Shown: positions 9,043 to 17,260 of the stretch, in pieces
Layout: every line of letters begins with the position of its first letter
Numbering within the stretch: position 1 is the first letter of the stretch
Assembly: GCF_003429085.1 (NCBI RefSeq)
Contig: NZ_QVTC01000033.1
Span: 16,816 to 80,815, forward strand
Reading direction: 5' to 3'
Length of the DNA stretch: 64,000 bases
DNA from: Bacillus sp. V59.32b
GTDB taxonomy: Bacteria > Bacillota > Bacilli > Bacillales > DSM-1321
Translations under genes and position numbers: made by a program
Notes under the pieces: model-generated
The model's database searches: none
Told to the model about the DNA's origin: nothing
The model's input: the letters and a program-made list of their open reading frames with translations, nothing else

Positions 9043-9115
9043 GGCAAACTTGTTGAAAAATAAGGACGCAAAGCCACGGGTCTAAGGTGCAATGCACTAT
9101 GATAGCCGGGTTGCC
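9043..9115 (+). ncRNA. Cyclic di-GMP-I riboswitch aptamer (GEMM-I)
   Basis: The sequence carries the conserved core of the GEMM-I class: a P1 left strand GGCAAACT (9043-9050), the invariant GGACGCAAAGCCACGGGTCTAA (9064-9085), a short variable hairpin (GGTGCAATGCACT) and the right half TATGATAGCCGGGTTGCC closing P1 at 9115. The A-rich junction and the tetraloop-receptor style ACGGGTCTAA are as in known members. It binds cyclic di-GMP by family knowledge. It is followed by an attenuator (9111-9178) and then by a small-gene operon. Confidence 0.93.
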
Positions 9116-9178
9116 AAAAAATATAACGAGCGTATTTTAATTTTTTGGCAATTCTGTTTTTTTAGAATTGCCTTTTTT
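9111..9178 (+). promoter_or_regulatory. Expression platform: antiterminator/terminator switch
   Basis: GGCAATTCT (9147-9155) pairs with AGAATTGCC (9164-9172) and is followed by six T residues, giving an intrinsic terminator. TTGCCAAAAAA (9111-9121), whose first five bases belong to aptamer helix P1, is exactly complementary to TTTTTTGGCAA (9141-9151), which overlaps the terminator left arm. The two structures exclude each other. With ligand bound P1 holds TTGCC, so the terminator should form: an OFF switch. The sign of control is inferred from pairing. Confidence 0.85.
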
Positions 9179-9238
9179 ATTTATCGGGAACCAATTGGGA
9201 GTCACATTTTTAAAATTTTTTTCCGAGAGGTGGAGACT

Positions 9239-9469
9239 GTGTTGACTGTTTTGTTTGGCACTGTAGAGTTTTTTGAAAGGGAAATTTTGAATTATGCAGG
9301 AAATCACCAGTTAGAAAAGCTGGGAGATGAGGACATCACGATTATTTATTCAAGAATGGAAGATGAACTTAAATATGACTTTATTTGTGACGAAAAGCTT
9401 CGCGTAGAATGCTTGGAAAACTTATCCCTCGCCTATAATAGAATTCTAGAAAAAGAGTTGGCATACTAA
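9239..9469 (+). CDS. Small protein of unknown function under c-di-GMP riboswitch control
   Basis: A 76-residue protein that I do not recognise. It is acidic overall (EKLGDEDITIIYSRMEDELKYDFICDE), has two cysteines, and shows no signal peptide or membrane helix. The open frame extends upstream through the riboswitch, but the GTG at 9239 is preceded by GAGAGGTGG with a suitable gap and lies downstream of the attenuator, so it is the likely start; TTG at 9242 is an alternative. It is the first gene after the GEMM-I switch and overlaps the next gene by 1 nt, so its expression should depend on cellular c-di-GMP. The coding call rests on RBS, overlap and context rather than on homology. Confidence 0.65.
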   Translation: MLTVLFGTVEFFEREILNYAGNHQLEKLGDEDITIIYSRMEDELKYDFICDEKLRVECLENLSLAYNRILEKELAY

Positions 9470-9699
9470 TGAGATACGAATTAATCGATATCATCAGCAA
9501 ACAAACGAAAATTTCGGTGAGATGCATGGATAAGGATGAAAAAGCGCTTTTGAGGGTATCGCTTGATCCTATAACCTTAGAATGTATGGATCCATTCATT
9601 CCAGATAGCTTGCAAAGTTTCATCGGATCGCATCAGCAATTCATTGTAAATCATTTGAATCACTTCTGTGAAGTGACATTTAATTCTGACACGGTGTAA
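9469..9699 (+). CDS. Small protein of unknown function, second gene of the riboswitch operon
   Basis: A 76-residue product, not recognised. It starts at an ATG that shares its first base with the stop codon of the preceding gene (TAATG), a typical translational-coupling arrangement. The sequence is mildly acidic with alternating polar and hydrophobic residues (RYELIDIISKQTKISVRCMDKDEKALLRVSLD), suggesting a small beta-containing fold, and has no membrane segment. Together with the previous gene it is within reach of the riboswitch. The two proteins have the same length, but I see no obvious sequence relationship between them. Confidence 0.65.
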   Translation: MRYELIDIISKQTKISVRCMDKDEKALLRVSLDPITLECMDPFIPDSLQSFIGSHQQFIVNHLNHFCEVTFNSDTV

Positions 9700-9730
9700 G
9701 AGGTTCTTATTAAAGGGGTGTTTGTCTTAA

Positions 9731-10327
9731 ATGAGAAGATATTGGACAAATGAGGAAAGAAATTACCTGAGAGAGAATGTTGGGCAATTAAAGATTTCGA
9801 CAATGGCTGATAAATTAGGGCGGACGGAAGACTCTGTTCTCCAAATGCTTAAGAAGTTGGGGCTGTCTAATACAAAAGCCTCAACCGGTTTATTAACGAC
9901 CTATCAATTATCACAATTGCTGCAGGTGGACGCGAAAACCGTAAGACATTGGATTCTTAATCACGGTCTAAAGTGCACAAAGAAAACGACAAGAAACATA
10001 AAGAAATGGTATCTGATTGATCCCGATGATTTTTGGGATTGGGCCGCGGAAAACAGAGAGCGAATCACATTTTCCAAAATCAAATATCAATCGATCCCGC
10101 CCGAGCCCGCCTGGTGCAGGACCGAAAGAATGAAAGAAAGAAAGAACGGCAGCAAAAACAATTATAAAAACTGGTCAACCCTAGAAGAACGCTTAGTCAT
10201 ACAACTCATCTCGTCAGGTGAATCCTACGCCGCCGTCGGCGAAAGACTAGACCGTTCATCCGTAAGCGTAGAAAGAAAATACAAGCGCCTCATCGAAAAC
10301 ACTTACAGCATTGCACAACATAGTTAA
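9731..10327 (+). CDS. Putative DNA-binding protein with SANT/Myb-like and helix-turn-helix segments
   Basis: A 198-residue basic protein. The N-terminus (RRYWTNEERNYLRENVGQLKISTMADKLGRTEDSV) resembles a Myb/SANT-like helix-turn-helix. The middle (TTYQLSQLLQVDAKTVRHWILNHGLKC, then YLIDPDDFWDWAAEN) resembles a MerR/excisionase-like winged helix. The C-terminal part (NWSTLEERLVIQLISSGESYAAVGERLDRSSVSVERKY) looks like a second SANT-like repeat. Similar small multi-HTH proteins occur in phage and mobile regions, but no integrase or other phage gene lies nearby. AAAGGGGTG about 12 nt upstream of the ATG is a fair RBS. It lies 31 nt after the riboswitch operon and may belong to it. Targets are unknown. 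Confidence 0.7.
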   Translation: MRRYWTNEERNYLRENVGQLKISTMADKLGRTEDSVLQMLKKLGLSNTKASTGLLTTYQLSQLLQVDAKTVRHWILNHGLKCTKKTTRNIKKWYLIDPDDFWDWAAENRERITFSKIKYQSIPPEPAWCRTERMKERKNGSKNNYKNWSTLEERLVIQLISSGESYAAVGERLDRSSVSVERKYKRLIENTYSIAQHS

Positions 10328-10398
10328 GTGAACATCGCTAGTAGGTGTCAGGCGCCGTCCATATTTTTTACAGGTTTTATCCGTATATTCAAGGTATG

Positions 10399-10434
10399 AA
10401 AAGGAAGGACATCCTAATGATTGTCCTTCCTTTT
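10399..10434 (+). terminator. Terminator after the HTH gene
   Basis: Perfect 13-bp stem AAAAGGAAGGACA / TGTCCTTCCTTTT with a 10-nt loop, about 70 nt after the stop codon. Confidence 0.75.
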
Positions 10435-10756
10435 CTTTGCGAGAATGTAGAAAACGGCAATTTCCGGGATAATACTACTACACAATCGGCATGTTTTCTT
10501 TATGGAGATGATCCTACTTTTTTGTTCCTGTTGATCTAGATTCCAGAGAATGAAGAATCCTTTTGAGACTATGCAGGTAGGTATGCGTAATGGTTACCTG
10601 AATTCAGTATTGGTGAATGAGATGAAAATAGTCGTAAGGGGCTTAAAATTCTTTATTTACTTAAGTAATCCTGCTTGGGGAATGAAAAAATTCTAATTGA
10701 TAGGAAACATTTTGTTTTTTGATGGATTGTCTGAATTTTTGAGGGGTTAGACTTCA

Positions 10757-11525
10757 TTTATGAGCGGTAATCCGGATATATGAGCGATTAACCGAAAATA
10801 TGAGCGGCTATCGAAAGATATGAGCGGTAATCAGAATATATGAGCGGTAATCAGAATATATGAGCAGCTATCAAATATATGAGCGGTAATCCGGATATAT
10901 GAGCGATTAACCGAATATATGAGCGGTTATCCGAGTATATGAGCGGTAATCCAAATATATGGGCGGTAATCCGGATATATGAGCGATTAATCAAATATAT
11001 GAGCGGTTATCGAAATATATGAGCGGTAATCCGGATATATGAGCGATTATCCGAAAATATGAGCGATTAATCAAATATATGAGCGGTAATCAGAATATAT
11101 GAGCAGCTATCAAATATATGAGCGGTAATCCGGATATATGAGCGGTAATCCGGATATATGAGCGGTAATCGAAATATATGAGCGATTAATCAAATATATG
11201 AGCGGTAATCCGAAAATATGAGCGATTATCCGAAAATATGAGCGATTATCCGGATATATGAGCGATTATCCGAAAATATGAGCGGTTATCGAAATATATG
11301 AGCGGTTATCAAATATATGAGCGGTAATCCGGATATATGAGCGATTATCCGAATATGTGAGCGATTAATCAAATATATGAGGGATTATCCGAATATATGA
11401 GCGATTAATCAAATATATGAGCGGTTATCGAAATATATGAGCGGTAATCCGGATATATGAGCGATTATCCGAGTATATGAGCGATTAACCAAATATATGA
11501 GCGATTATCCAAATTTATGAGCGAT
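10757..11525. repeat. Long short-unit tandem array, about 39 copies of TATGAGCGGTAATCCGGATA-type units
   Basis: About 39 consecutive units of 19-20 bp with the near-invariant core TATGAGCG and a variable tail drawn from a few forms: GTAATCCGGATA, ATTAATCAAATA, ATTATCCGAAAA, GTTATCGAAATA, GCTATCAAATA. Units occur in mixed order. Exact repeats of higher-order blocks are visible: GGTAATCAGAATA followed by CAGCTATCAAATA and GGTAATCCGGATA occurs twice. The unit length is not a multiple of three and all frames are interrupted by TGA, so it is non-coding. It lies between convergent genes. Confidence 0.9.
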
Positions 11526-11555
11526 AGCCCCAAGTTGATATTTAACTATAATCGC

Positions 11556-11594
11556 AAAACAGGCACCATCCAAAAACTGGATGGTGTCTGTTGT
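11556..11594 (-). terminator. Terminator of the KinB-like gene
   Basis: 13-bp stem CAGGCACCATCCA / TGGATGGTGTCTG (one G-U) with a 5-nt loop, placed just past the stop codon of the reverse-strand kinase; the minus strand continues with TTTT. Confidence 0.7.
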
Positions 11595-11605
11595 CTTGTC
11601 ATGTT

Positions 11606-12871
11606 TCAAAACTTCTCATTCTTCATCGAGGGAAGGTATGGCGGGAATGATACATCGAATGTTGTGCCTGTCCCTGGTTCACTTTGTACACGGATGGTGC
11701 CGTTCATCGCCCGTACAATGCTGTGGACGACCATCATGCCCAGTCCTGTACCCTTTGCCTCTTTGGTGGAATAATAAGGCTCCCCCAATCGGTCTATCTG
11801 TTCTCTTGTCATCCCTACCCCCGTATCCTTTACGGAGATGGTTACCTGGGAGGAGGTAGATTTCGTTTCTATGACTAAAAAACCACCGTTCGGCATGGAT
11901 TCGATGGCATTCTTAATTAGATTTAGAAAGCATTGATGAAATTTTTGCCGGTCTCCTTGTATGAGCCCAATCGCAGAAAACTTAGTGGAAACTTCAATAG
12001 AATCCCGGTTAGTTAAAGGCTGCAGAATTGTTAAGACTTGATGAATTTCAGTCGAGACATTCAGTTCCTCCATCTTATGGAGCGAAGGTTTGGAAAAGGT
12101 TAAATAATCCTGGATAACCCGCTCGGCGGATTGCAATTCACCTTTTACGAGCGATAGATAGGTAGAGCGCTGCTTCGGTTCAAGGTCATCCTCCTGCAGC
12201 AATTGCACAAACCCCATCGCAGCGGTTAAAGGATTTCGGATCTCATGGGAAATAGCGGCACCCATTTGCTCGACGGCTTCTAATTTCTTGGATTTAACCA
12301 GATGTTGGCGTATCACGATATTTTTCCTCGCAAATTCGATACAATAGGCAATAATCGCGACGCCAAGAGGCGGAACAATTAAGTAGGCAATCCACACATC
12401 CCATCCTAAAACAGATGGATAAACGTATTTCAACCCCGCCATCGTGACAAAATTAATGAAGGTTGCTAAAAAAATTGAAATCAAGATACGCCACTTGGGA
12501 GTTTGCCGCCAAAACCAGGGATGGATTCGCCATAACAAAAAGAGTAGAACTCCATATAAAGGGATATTCGTCAAGAATCCAATGTCCATCCCGAAAAGCC
12601 CGCGAATAGCGATGGTCACTACCGCGAGAAGAGGACCGATTCCTAAATAGAGACCGCCAATTACTACCGGTAAATTCCGCAAATCCAGGCGAAGCTCGCT
12701 GCTAAGTTCATAAGAAAACATCATGCAAATCACTAAAGAGGCGATAAAACAAAGAGCCGTCCGCAGCTTTGGGAAAGACTTTTCGCTAGATCTTTCAGAA
12801 CACACCAAACAAAAAAATAACAGAATCATTAATAAAGACAGGTTAAATAAAAAATGCTTGGTTATTTCCAA
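11606..12871 (-). CDS. Membrane sensor histidine kinase, 5TM-5TMR_LYT type (KinB-like)
   Basis: A 421-residue kinase. Residues 1-180 contain about six hydrophobic segments, with the LDLRNLPVVIGGLYLGIGPLLA stretch typical of the 5TM-5TMR_LYT sensor. The HisKA domain carries H209 in ISHEIRNPLTAAMGFVQLL, and the ATPase domain has NLIKNAIESMPNGG, DTGVGM and AKGTGLGMMVV. The layout resembles B. subtilis KinB, a membrane kinase of the sporulation phosphorelay. The start is TTG at 12871 with GGAGG at 12880-12884 on the minus strand. There is no partner response regulator next to it. The stimulus is unknown, and a role in phosphorelay input is inferred. Confidence 0.88.
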   Translation of the reverse strand: MEITKHFLFNLSLLMILLFFCLVCSERSSEKSFPKLRTALCFIASLVICMMFSYELSSELRLDLRNLPVVIGGLYLGIGPLLAVVTIAIRGLFGMDIGFLTNIPLYGVLLFLLWRIHPWFWRQTPKWRILISIFLATFINFVTMAGLKYVYPSVLGWDVWIAYLIVPPLGVAIIAYCIEFARKNIVIRQHLVKSKKLEAVEQMGAAISHEIRNPLTAAMGFVQLLQEDDLEPKQRSTYLSLVKGELQSAERVIQDYLTFSKPSLHKMEELNVSTEIHQVLTILQPLTNRDSIEVSTKFSAIGLIQGDRQKFHQCFLNLIKNAIESMPNGGFLVIETKSTSSQVTISVKDTGVGMTREQIDRLGEPYYSTKEAKGTGLGMMVVHSIVRAMNGTIRVQSEPGTGTTFDVSFPPYLPSMKNEKF

Positions 12872-12976
12872 ATTTGACTACCTCCAATATATGTATAGGG
12901 CCCTCTAACTCCCCGCTGCTACATGAAGCGGAAATGACCCCTGTCTATGCTCTAAAAGAGAGAAAGCCAGATTAAA

Positions 12977-13063
12977 TTTGTGAAAAACCCGGTCAACACA
13001 TAATGGCGAGACCCATAATTTTTTACATGTGTGGGTAGGGTCTCCTAAACTTGAGCTCACAAA
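12977..13063. other. Nested inverted repeats, possible structured RNA or small palindromic element
   Basis: Several nested complementary pairs lie in 87 bp: TTTGTGA (12977) with TCACAAA (13057), ACACAT (12996) with ATGTGT (13027), GAGACCC (13008) with GGGTCTC (13038), and ACCCA (13011) with TGGGT (13032). Some pairings exclude others. The region is between divergent genes and could be a leader for either strand. It matches no riboswitch class that I can name. Confidence 0.4.
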
Positions 13064-13301
13064 CTTCATGATAATCGAAAGATTCTTATTTCATATCGTG
13101 AACCTATAGTACCCCAAAGTAAATGAACGCAAAGTCCCGATTTTTTCCTCATTTGCTAAATTAATATATAATTCGACATGAAAAGGATAAATTCCTTTTT
13201 TAGAGTTAGGTCCAAAGACTTTTTAACTGGTTGCTGCCATAAACGGTTATTGAATCAAGTAGAGAGAAAATTATCTTGCAAATATCAAGGAGTGAATTGA
13301 T

Positions 13302-13961
13302 TTGATAATCAACCGATTAATTAATAAATTTGAGAGCCATCGAAATAAAGAACAGGCGAAGCCAATGCAAAAATATATGAAAGACTTATTTCCATTTCTC
13401 GGGATCAAAACACCGCAAAGAAAAGAGCTAATGAAGGAGTTTTATCAGGAAAGCCGAATACTAAAAGAAGACTTTCAACCGGAATTTGTCACCGAACTCT
13501 GGAAACAGGATGAAAGGGAGTATCAATATGCGGCAATGGATTACGTAGAAAAATCACTTAAAAAGCTCCAGAAAAATGATCTGCTGTTAGTAAAAGATCT
13601 TATCACTGAAAAATCATGGTGGGATACCGTTGATATGCTTGCCCAAAAGCCGGTGGGCAAAATTGCCGCGGATCATCCGGAAGTGATCCATGAAGAAATT
13701 GAAGATTGGAGCATCAGCGATAATCTTTGGCTTCGAAGAACATCGATCCTTTTTCAGTTGAAATATAAAGAAAAAACAAATGAAGAACTCCTTTATACAT
13801 ACATTTTGCGAAATAATGAAAGCAAGGAGTTTTTCATCCAAAAAGCGATTGGCTGGACCTTAAGGGAGTACTCAAAAACAAATCCCGAATCCGTCAGAAG
13901 ATTTATCGCAGCCAACCAGCTGGCGAATTTGAGCGTTCGTGAAGGCAGCAAATATTTATGA
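13302..13961 (+). CDS. alkD: DNA alkylation repair protein AlkD (HEAT-repeat DNA glycosylase)
   Basis: A 219-residue all-helical HEAT-like protein. The key residues of B. cereus AlkD (W109, D113, R148, W187) have counterparts with a constant offset of two: W107 and D111 in SWWDTVDML, R146 in WLRRTSI, and W185 in GWTLREYSK. AlkD removes N3- and N7-alkylated purines and bulky adducts without flipping the base. The length is slightly short of the 237 residues known for B. cereus AlkD and the C-terminus is compact, but all functional positions are retained. AAGGAGTGA precedes the TTG at 13302. The gene appears monocistronic. Confidence 0.9.
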   Translation: MIINRLINKFESHRNKEQAKPMQKYMKDLFPFLGIKTPQRKELMKEFYQESRILKEDFQPEFVTELWKQDEREYQYAAMDYVEKSLKKLQKNDLLLVKDLITEKSWWDTVDMLAQKPVGKIAADHPEVIHEEIEDWSISDNLWLRRTSILFQLKYKEKTNEELLYTYILRNNESKEFFIQKAIGWTLREYSKTNPESVRRFIAANQLANLSVREGSKYL

Positions 13962-14058
13962 CTTTTCTGTTGTTTTTAGTCGATTAATATCTTATTATTT
14001 ACTACAAAAAATATGGTATCTTTTATATATATAAAGCAAGGAAAAAGGAGCGGATTGA

Positions 14059-15792
14059 ATGAATTGGAAAGACACGTATTCATCATGGGATAATCATCAG
14101 GAGCTGGATGAAGAATTACGCTCTCTTATGGAAGAAATGAAAGGGGACGAAAGCAAGCTGGAGGAAGCGTTTTATAAAAATCTAGAGTTCGGAACAGGCG
14201 GGATGAGAGGCGAAATCGGCGTCGGAACAAACCGGATGAACCTCTATACAATCCGAAAAGCGACAGCGGGACTCGCCGCCTATATCAGCTCATTTGGAGA
14301 AGACGCAAAGAAACGCGGGGTGGCAATCGCTTATGATTCTCGTCACAAATCTCCTGAATTTGCGCTAGAAGCTGCGAAAATGCTTGCAACCGGGGGGATA
14401 AAGGTGTATTTGTTCGACGAACTCCGTCCCACACCTGAGCTTTCTTTTGCAGTAAGACAGCTTAATGCCTATTCTGGCATCGTCATCACTGCCAGCCATA
14501 ATCCGCCAGAATATAATGGATACAAAGTATACGGCCCTGACGGTGGACAACTTCCTCCTGGGTCTGCTGACCAAGTGATCGAATACGTGAACGAAATTGA
14601 AAATGAACTGCTGCTCCAAGTGGAAGAGGAAGAAATTTTAAAGAAAAATGGACTCATTGAAATTATCGGAAAAGAAATAGATGACGAATATAATAAGCAA
14701 TTACTCTCGATTTCTGAAAATCCTGATCTCCCGAAAGAAGTGGATCTAGAAATCGTCTTCACACCGCTGCATGGAACGGCTAATCAATCAGTGCGCCGCG
14801 CCCTTAGCGATTTAGGATACGAGAAAGTTCATGTGGTGAAAGAACAAGAGCTGCCGGACCCGAATTTTTCGACCGTTGCTTCTCCGAATCCGGAAGAGCA
14901 TGCCGCGTTTGAATTGGCGATTCGCCTTGGAAATGAAGTGTCCGCCGACCTCCTGATCGCTACCGACCCAGATGCAGACCGGCTCGGAATCGCCGTCAAA
15001 AACGATGCAGGTGAATACGTCGTCTTGACCGGCAATCAAACCGGGGCCTTAATCCTGGACTATCTTTTGACGCAGAAGCAGGACAAAGGAACACTCCCTT
15101 CAAATGGAATCGTTTTAAAAACGATCGTCACCTCAGAGTTGGGAAGAACGATCGCCAGCCGTTTCGGCCTGAAAACAGAAGATGTCTTAACCGGATTCAA
15201 ATTCATCGCCGAAAAAATGAATGAATATGACCGGACAGGGAGCCACACATTCCTTTTTGGCTATGAAGAAAGCTATGGCTATCTTGCCAAAGGCTTCGCC
15301 AGGGATAAAGATGCGATTCAGGCAGCTCTTTTGGCTGTGGAAGTCTGTGCTTATTATAAGAAAAGAGGCATGACCCTCTATGAAGGCTTGCTTTCTGTCT
15401 TCGAAAGGTACGGCTTTTATCTGGAAGGCTTACGTTCTCTTACCTTAAAGGGAATTGAAGGCAACCGCCAAATTCAAGGGATCCTGAATGAATTCAGGGA
15501 AAACCCACCTAAAGAACTTGCTTCAAGAAAAGTAGTCGTCCAAGAGGATTATCAAAACAGCACTAAATTTTCTCTCTTAACAAACGAAGAAGAAACGATT
15601 GAGCTGCCAAAATCGAATGTGCTGAAATACTTCCTTGAGGACGGCACCTGGATTTGTCTCCGCCCATCAGGAACAGAGCCGAAGATCAAATTCTACTTCG
15701 GTGTCCAGGGGGATACGATGGAGACAGCCCGCGAAAAGCTGGATACGGTGGCAGAAGAGTTTATGGAGAACATAGATCGAATTTTATCATAG
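14059..15792 (+). CDS. pgcA: Alpha-phosphoglucomutase
   Basis: A 577-residue phosphohexomutase, near the 581 residues of B. subtilis PgcA. The catalytic phosphoserine loop is TASHNP with S146, the magnesium loop is DPDADRLG, the sugar-binding loop is GYEESYG, and the phosphate-binding loop near the end is [12 protein letters not shown]. It interconverts glucose 6-phosphate and glucose 1-phosphate, supplying GalU (gene at 36694) with substrate for UDP-glucose, which is needed for glycosylated teichoic acids and glycolipid anchors. It has its own RBS (AAAAAGGAGCGG) and a strong terminator, so it is a single-gene unit. The functional assignment is secure. Confidence 0.94.
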   Translation: MNWKDTYSSWDNHQELDEELRSLMEEMKGDESKLEEAFYKNLEFGTGGMRGEIGVGTNRMNLYTIRKATAGLAAYISSFGEDAKKRGVAIAYDSRHKSPEFALEAAKMLATGGIKVYLFDELRPTPELSFAVRQLNAYSGIVITASHNPPEYNGYKVYGPDGGQLPPGSADQVIEYVNEIENELLLQVEEEEILKKNGLIEIIGKEIDDEYNKQLLSISENPDLPKEVDLEIVFTPLHGTANQSVRRALSDLGYEKVHVVKEQELPDPNFSTVASPNPEEHAAFELAIRLGNEVSADLLIATDPDADRLGIAVKNDAGEYVVLTGNQTGALILDYLLTQKQDKGTLPSNGIVLKTIVTSELGRTIASRFGLKTEDVLTGFKFIAEKMNEYDRTGSHTFLFGYEESYGYLAKGFARDKDAIQAALLAVEVCAYYKKRGMTLYEGLLSVFERYGFYLEGLRSLTLKGIEGNRQIQGILNEFRENPPKELASRKVVVQEDYQNSTKFSLLTNEEETIELPKSNVLKYFLEDGTWICLRPSGTEPKIKFYFGVQGDTMETAREKLDTVAEEFMENIDRILS

Positions 15793-15795
15793 GAT

Positions 15796-15833
15796 AAAAA
15801 AGGTGAAAATCGTTAAGATTTTTACCTTTTTTT
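15796..15833 (+). terminator. Terminator after pgcA
   Basis: Stem AAAAAGGTGAAAATC / GATTTTTACCTTTTT with a short loop and a T7 run. Confidence 0.8.
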
Positions 15834-15970
15834 GTTCCTGCAGTTAACCTTATGCAGGATTATGCTGGTTTATGTCGAAATATAAAAATGAATCTCCTGT
15901 TTATTGAAATGTCAAAAGATCGGTCGATATTAATGGAGTAACCAGTATATAAACAAAGGGGCATAAACTT

Positions 15971-17110
15971 GTGAAATCTGTATTTACATCTAAATTTTTC
16001 GCTGTTTTCGCAACAGCAGCCGTTTTAGTTGCAGGATGGTTGGTCTGGGAGTATAAATTGGAAAAGCCAGCTCCTCAAACGGTAGTAAAAGAAGTGGAGA
16101 CGGTGAAAACAGTGCAGGTGGTGGAAAAGGAAGCTGCTGCACCCGTACAAGTAAAGAAGCAGAGAAGCTTAAAAGATATTATCCAATTTTCAGAGGATAA
16201 AGTATTTCAGGTTTTAACAGATTCCTCTCTCGGCTCTGCCTTTCTTTATAATAACAAGGGGCATATTGTAACGAATGCCCATGTAGTTTCGGGCTACAAG
16301 GATGTACAGGTACAAACTATCGACGATGAAATTCTTTCAGGCACGGTGATTGGAATTGGCGATGAAATGGACGTAGCGGTCATTCATGTGCCGGCGTTAG
16401 AAGGAAAGAAACCTTTGCCGACTGCCAAAAATCAGGCAGTGAAGGGCGATGAGGTGATCACCTTCGGCAGTCCGAACGGATTGAAAGATTCGGTTTCGAC
16501 GGGGATTATCAGCGGTTTAAAAAGAGATTTCGACATCTCTCCTTTTGTTTATGATGATGTATACCAAACGACTGCTCCCATTTATCCGGGCAGCAGCGGC
16601 GGGCCTTTGATTGATAAGGAGACAGGCGAAGTAATCGCCATTAATAGCGCTTCTTATATCAATCAAACAGCACTTGGTTTTTCTATCCCGATGCAGCAGG
16701 TTGTATCACTTATTGATTCCTGGATCAAAAACCCGATGAAGTGGGAAGACGTACAGGAGTATGAAGACTTCTACGATGCAAGTGACCTTTGGGATATTCC
16801 AGAAGACGCCTATTCTGAATATGAAGAAGACTGGGACGAAAGCTATGATGAGTCTTATTCCGAGGATGAAGGATATTACGAAGAAGAGAGCTATGAAGAA
16901 GAAGAGAGCTATGAAGAATATTATCCGGAGGAAGATAGCGAAACGATCCCTGAGGATGAATATAATTATGAGGAAGAGACTGAAGAAACCTATGAAGAAG
17001 ATCCTATGTTAGAAGGGGAGAATCCAGAAGAGGATATTCCACTTGAGGAAGAATACGATCAGAATGGAAATCCCATAGAGGGAACTGAATCTGATAGTTC
17101 CAATTATTAA
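15971..17110 (+). CDS. Membrane-anchored trypsin-like serine protease with acidic C-terminal tail
   Basis: A 379-residue protein. One N-terminal membrane helix (residues about 9-27) anchors a chymotrypsin/HtrA-fold protease with a complete triad: H104 in TNAHVV, D134 in DEMDVAV and S209 in PGSSGGP. No PDZ domain follows. Instead residues about 250-379 are an extraordinary low-complexity tail dominated by Glu, Asp and Tyr (YEEESYEEEESYEEYYPEE). Family members degrade or sense misfolded exported proteins. The tail may bind cations or basic proteins at the outer membrane face, which is inference. The start is GTG at 15971 after AAAGGGG. The gene ends in a terminator. Confidence 0.87.
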   Translation: MKSVFTSKFFAVFATAAVLVAGWLVWEYKLEKPAPQTVVKEVETVKTVQVVEKEAAAPVQVKKQRSLKDIIQFSEDKVFQVLTDSSLGSAFLYNNKGHIVTNAHVVSGYKDVQVQTIDDEILSGTVIGIGDEMDVAVIHVPALEGKKPLPTAKNQAVKGDEVITFGSPNGLKDSVSTGIISGLKRDFDISPFVYDDVYQTTAPIYPGSSGGPLIDKETGEVIAINSASYINQTALGFSIPMQQVVSLIDSWIKNPMKWEDVQEYEDFYDASDLWDIPEDAYSEYEEDWDESYDESYSEDEGYYEEESYEEEESYEEYYPEEDSETIPEDEYNYEEETEETYEEDPMLEGENPEEDIPLEEEYDQNGNPIEGTESDSSNY

Positions 17111-17120
17111 TATCTAGTAG

Positions 17121-17175
17121 AAAGAAGCCGATTGAACCGTCTTAATCGCGGGACAATCTGGCTTCTTTCTTTTAT
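17121..17175 (+). terminator. Terminator after the acidic-tail protease
   Basis: AAAGAAGCC (17121) pairs with GGCTTCTTT (17160), with inner pairing in the loop and a following TTTTA. Confidence 0.6.
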
Positions 17176-17220
17176 AAAAATAATATATTATCCAACCAAC
17201 CTGTTTTATTATCCAAACCC

Positions 17221-17254
17221 AAAAAACAGAAGAGGCCGCCTAAATGGCAGCCTC
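17221..17254 (-). terminator. Terminator of the zinc-ribbon operon
   Basis: GAGGCCGCC / GGCAGCCTC stem (one mismatch, 5-nt loop); on the minus strand it is followed by CTTCTGTTTTTT. Confidence 0.7.
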
Positions 17255-17260
17255 ATTATT

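Noticed and set aside
9092..9238. Upstream extension of the first riboswitch-operon ORF from the ATG at 9092
   Set aside because: That ATG lies inside the riboswitch aptamer, and the extension is a translation of the attenuator; GTG at 9239 with a real RBS is preferred.
10340..10370. AGGTGTCAGGCGCC motif as part of a known Bacillus repeat
   Set aside because: It resembles a GGTGTCAGGCACC motif scattered in Bacillus genomes, but one imperfect short copy is not enough to call.
10757..11525. CRISPR array
   Set aside because: Units are contiguous and 19-20 bp long with no unique spacers, and no cas gene is nearby. It is a tandem repeat.
16761..17012. Lys/Met-rich ORF inside the acidic-tail protease
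   Set aside because: A frame-shifted reading of the GAA/GAG-rich tail.
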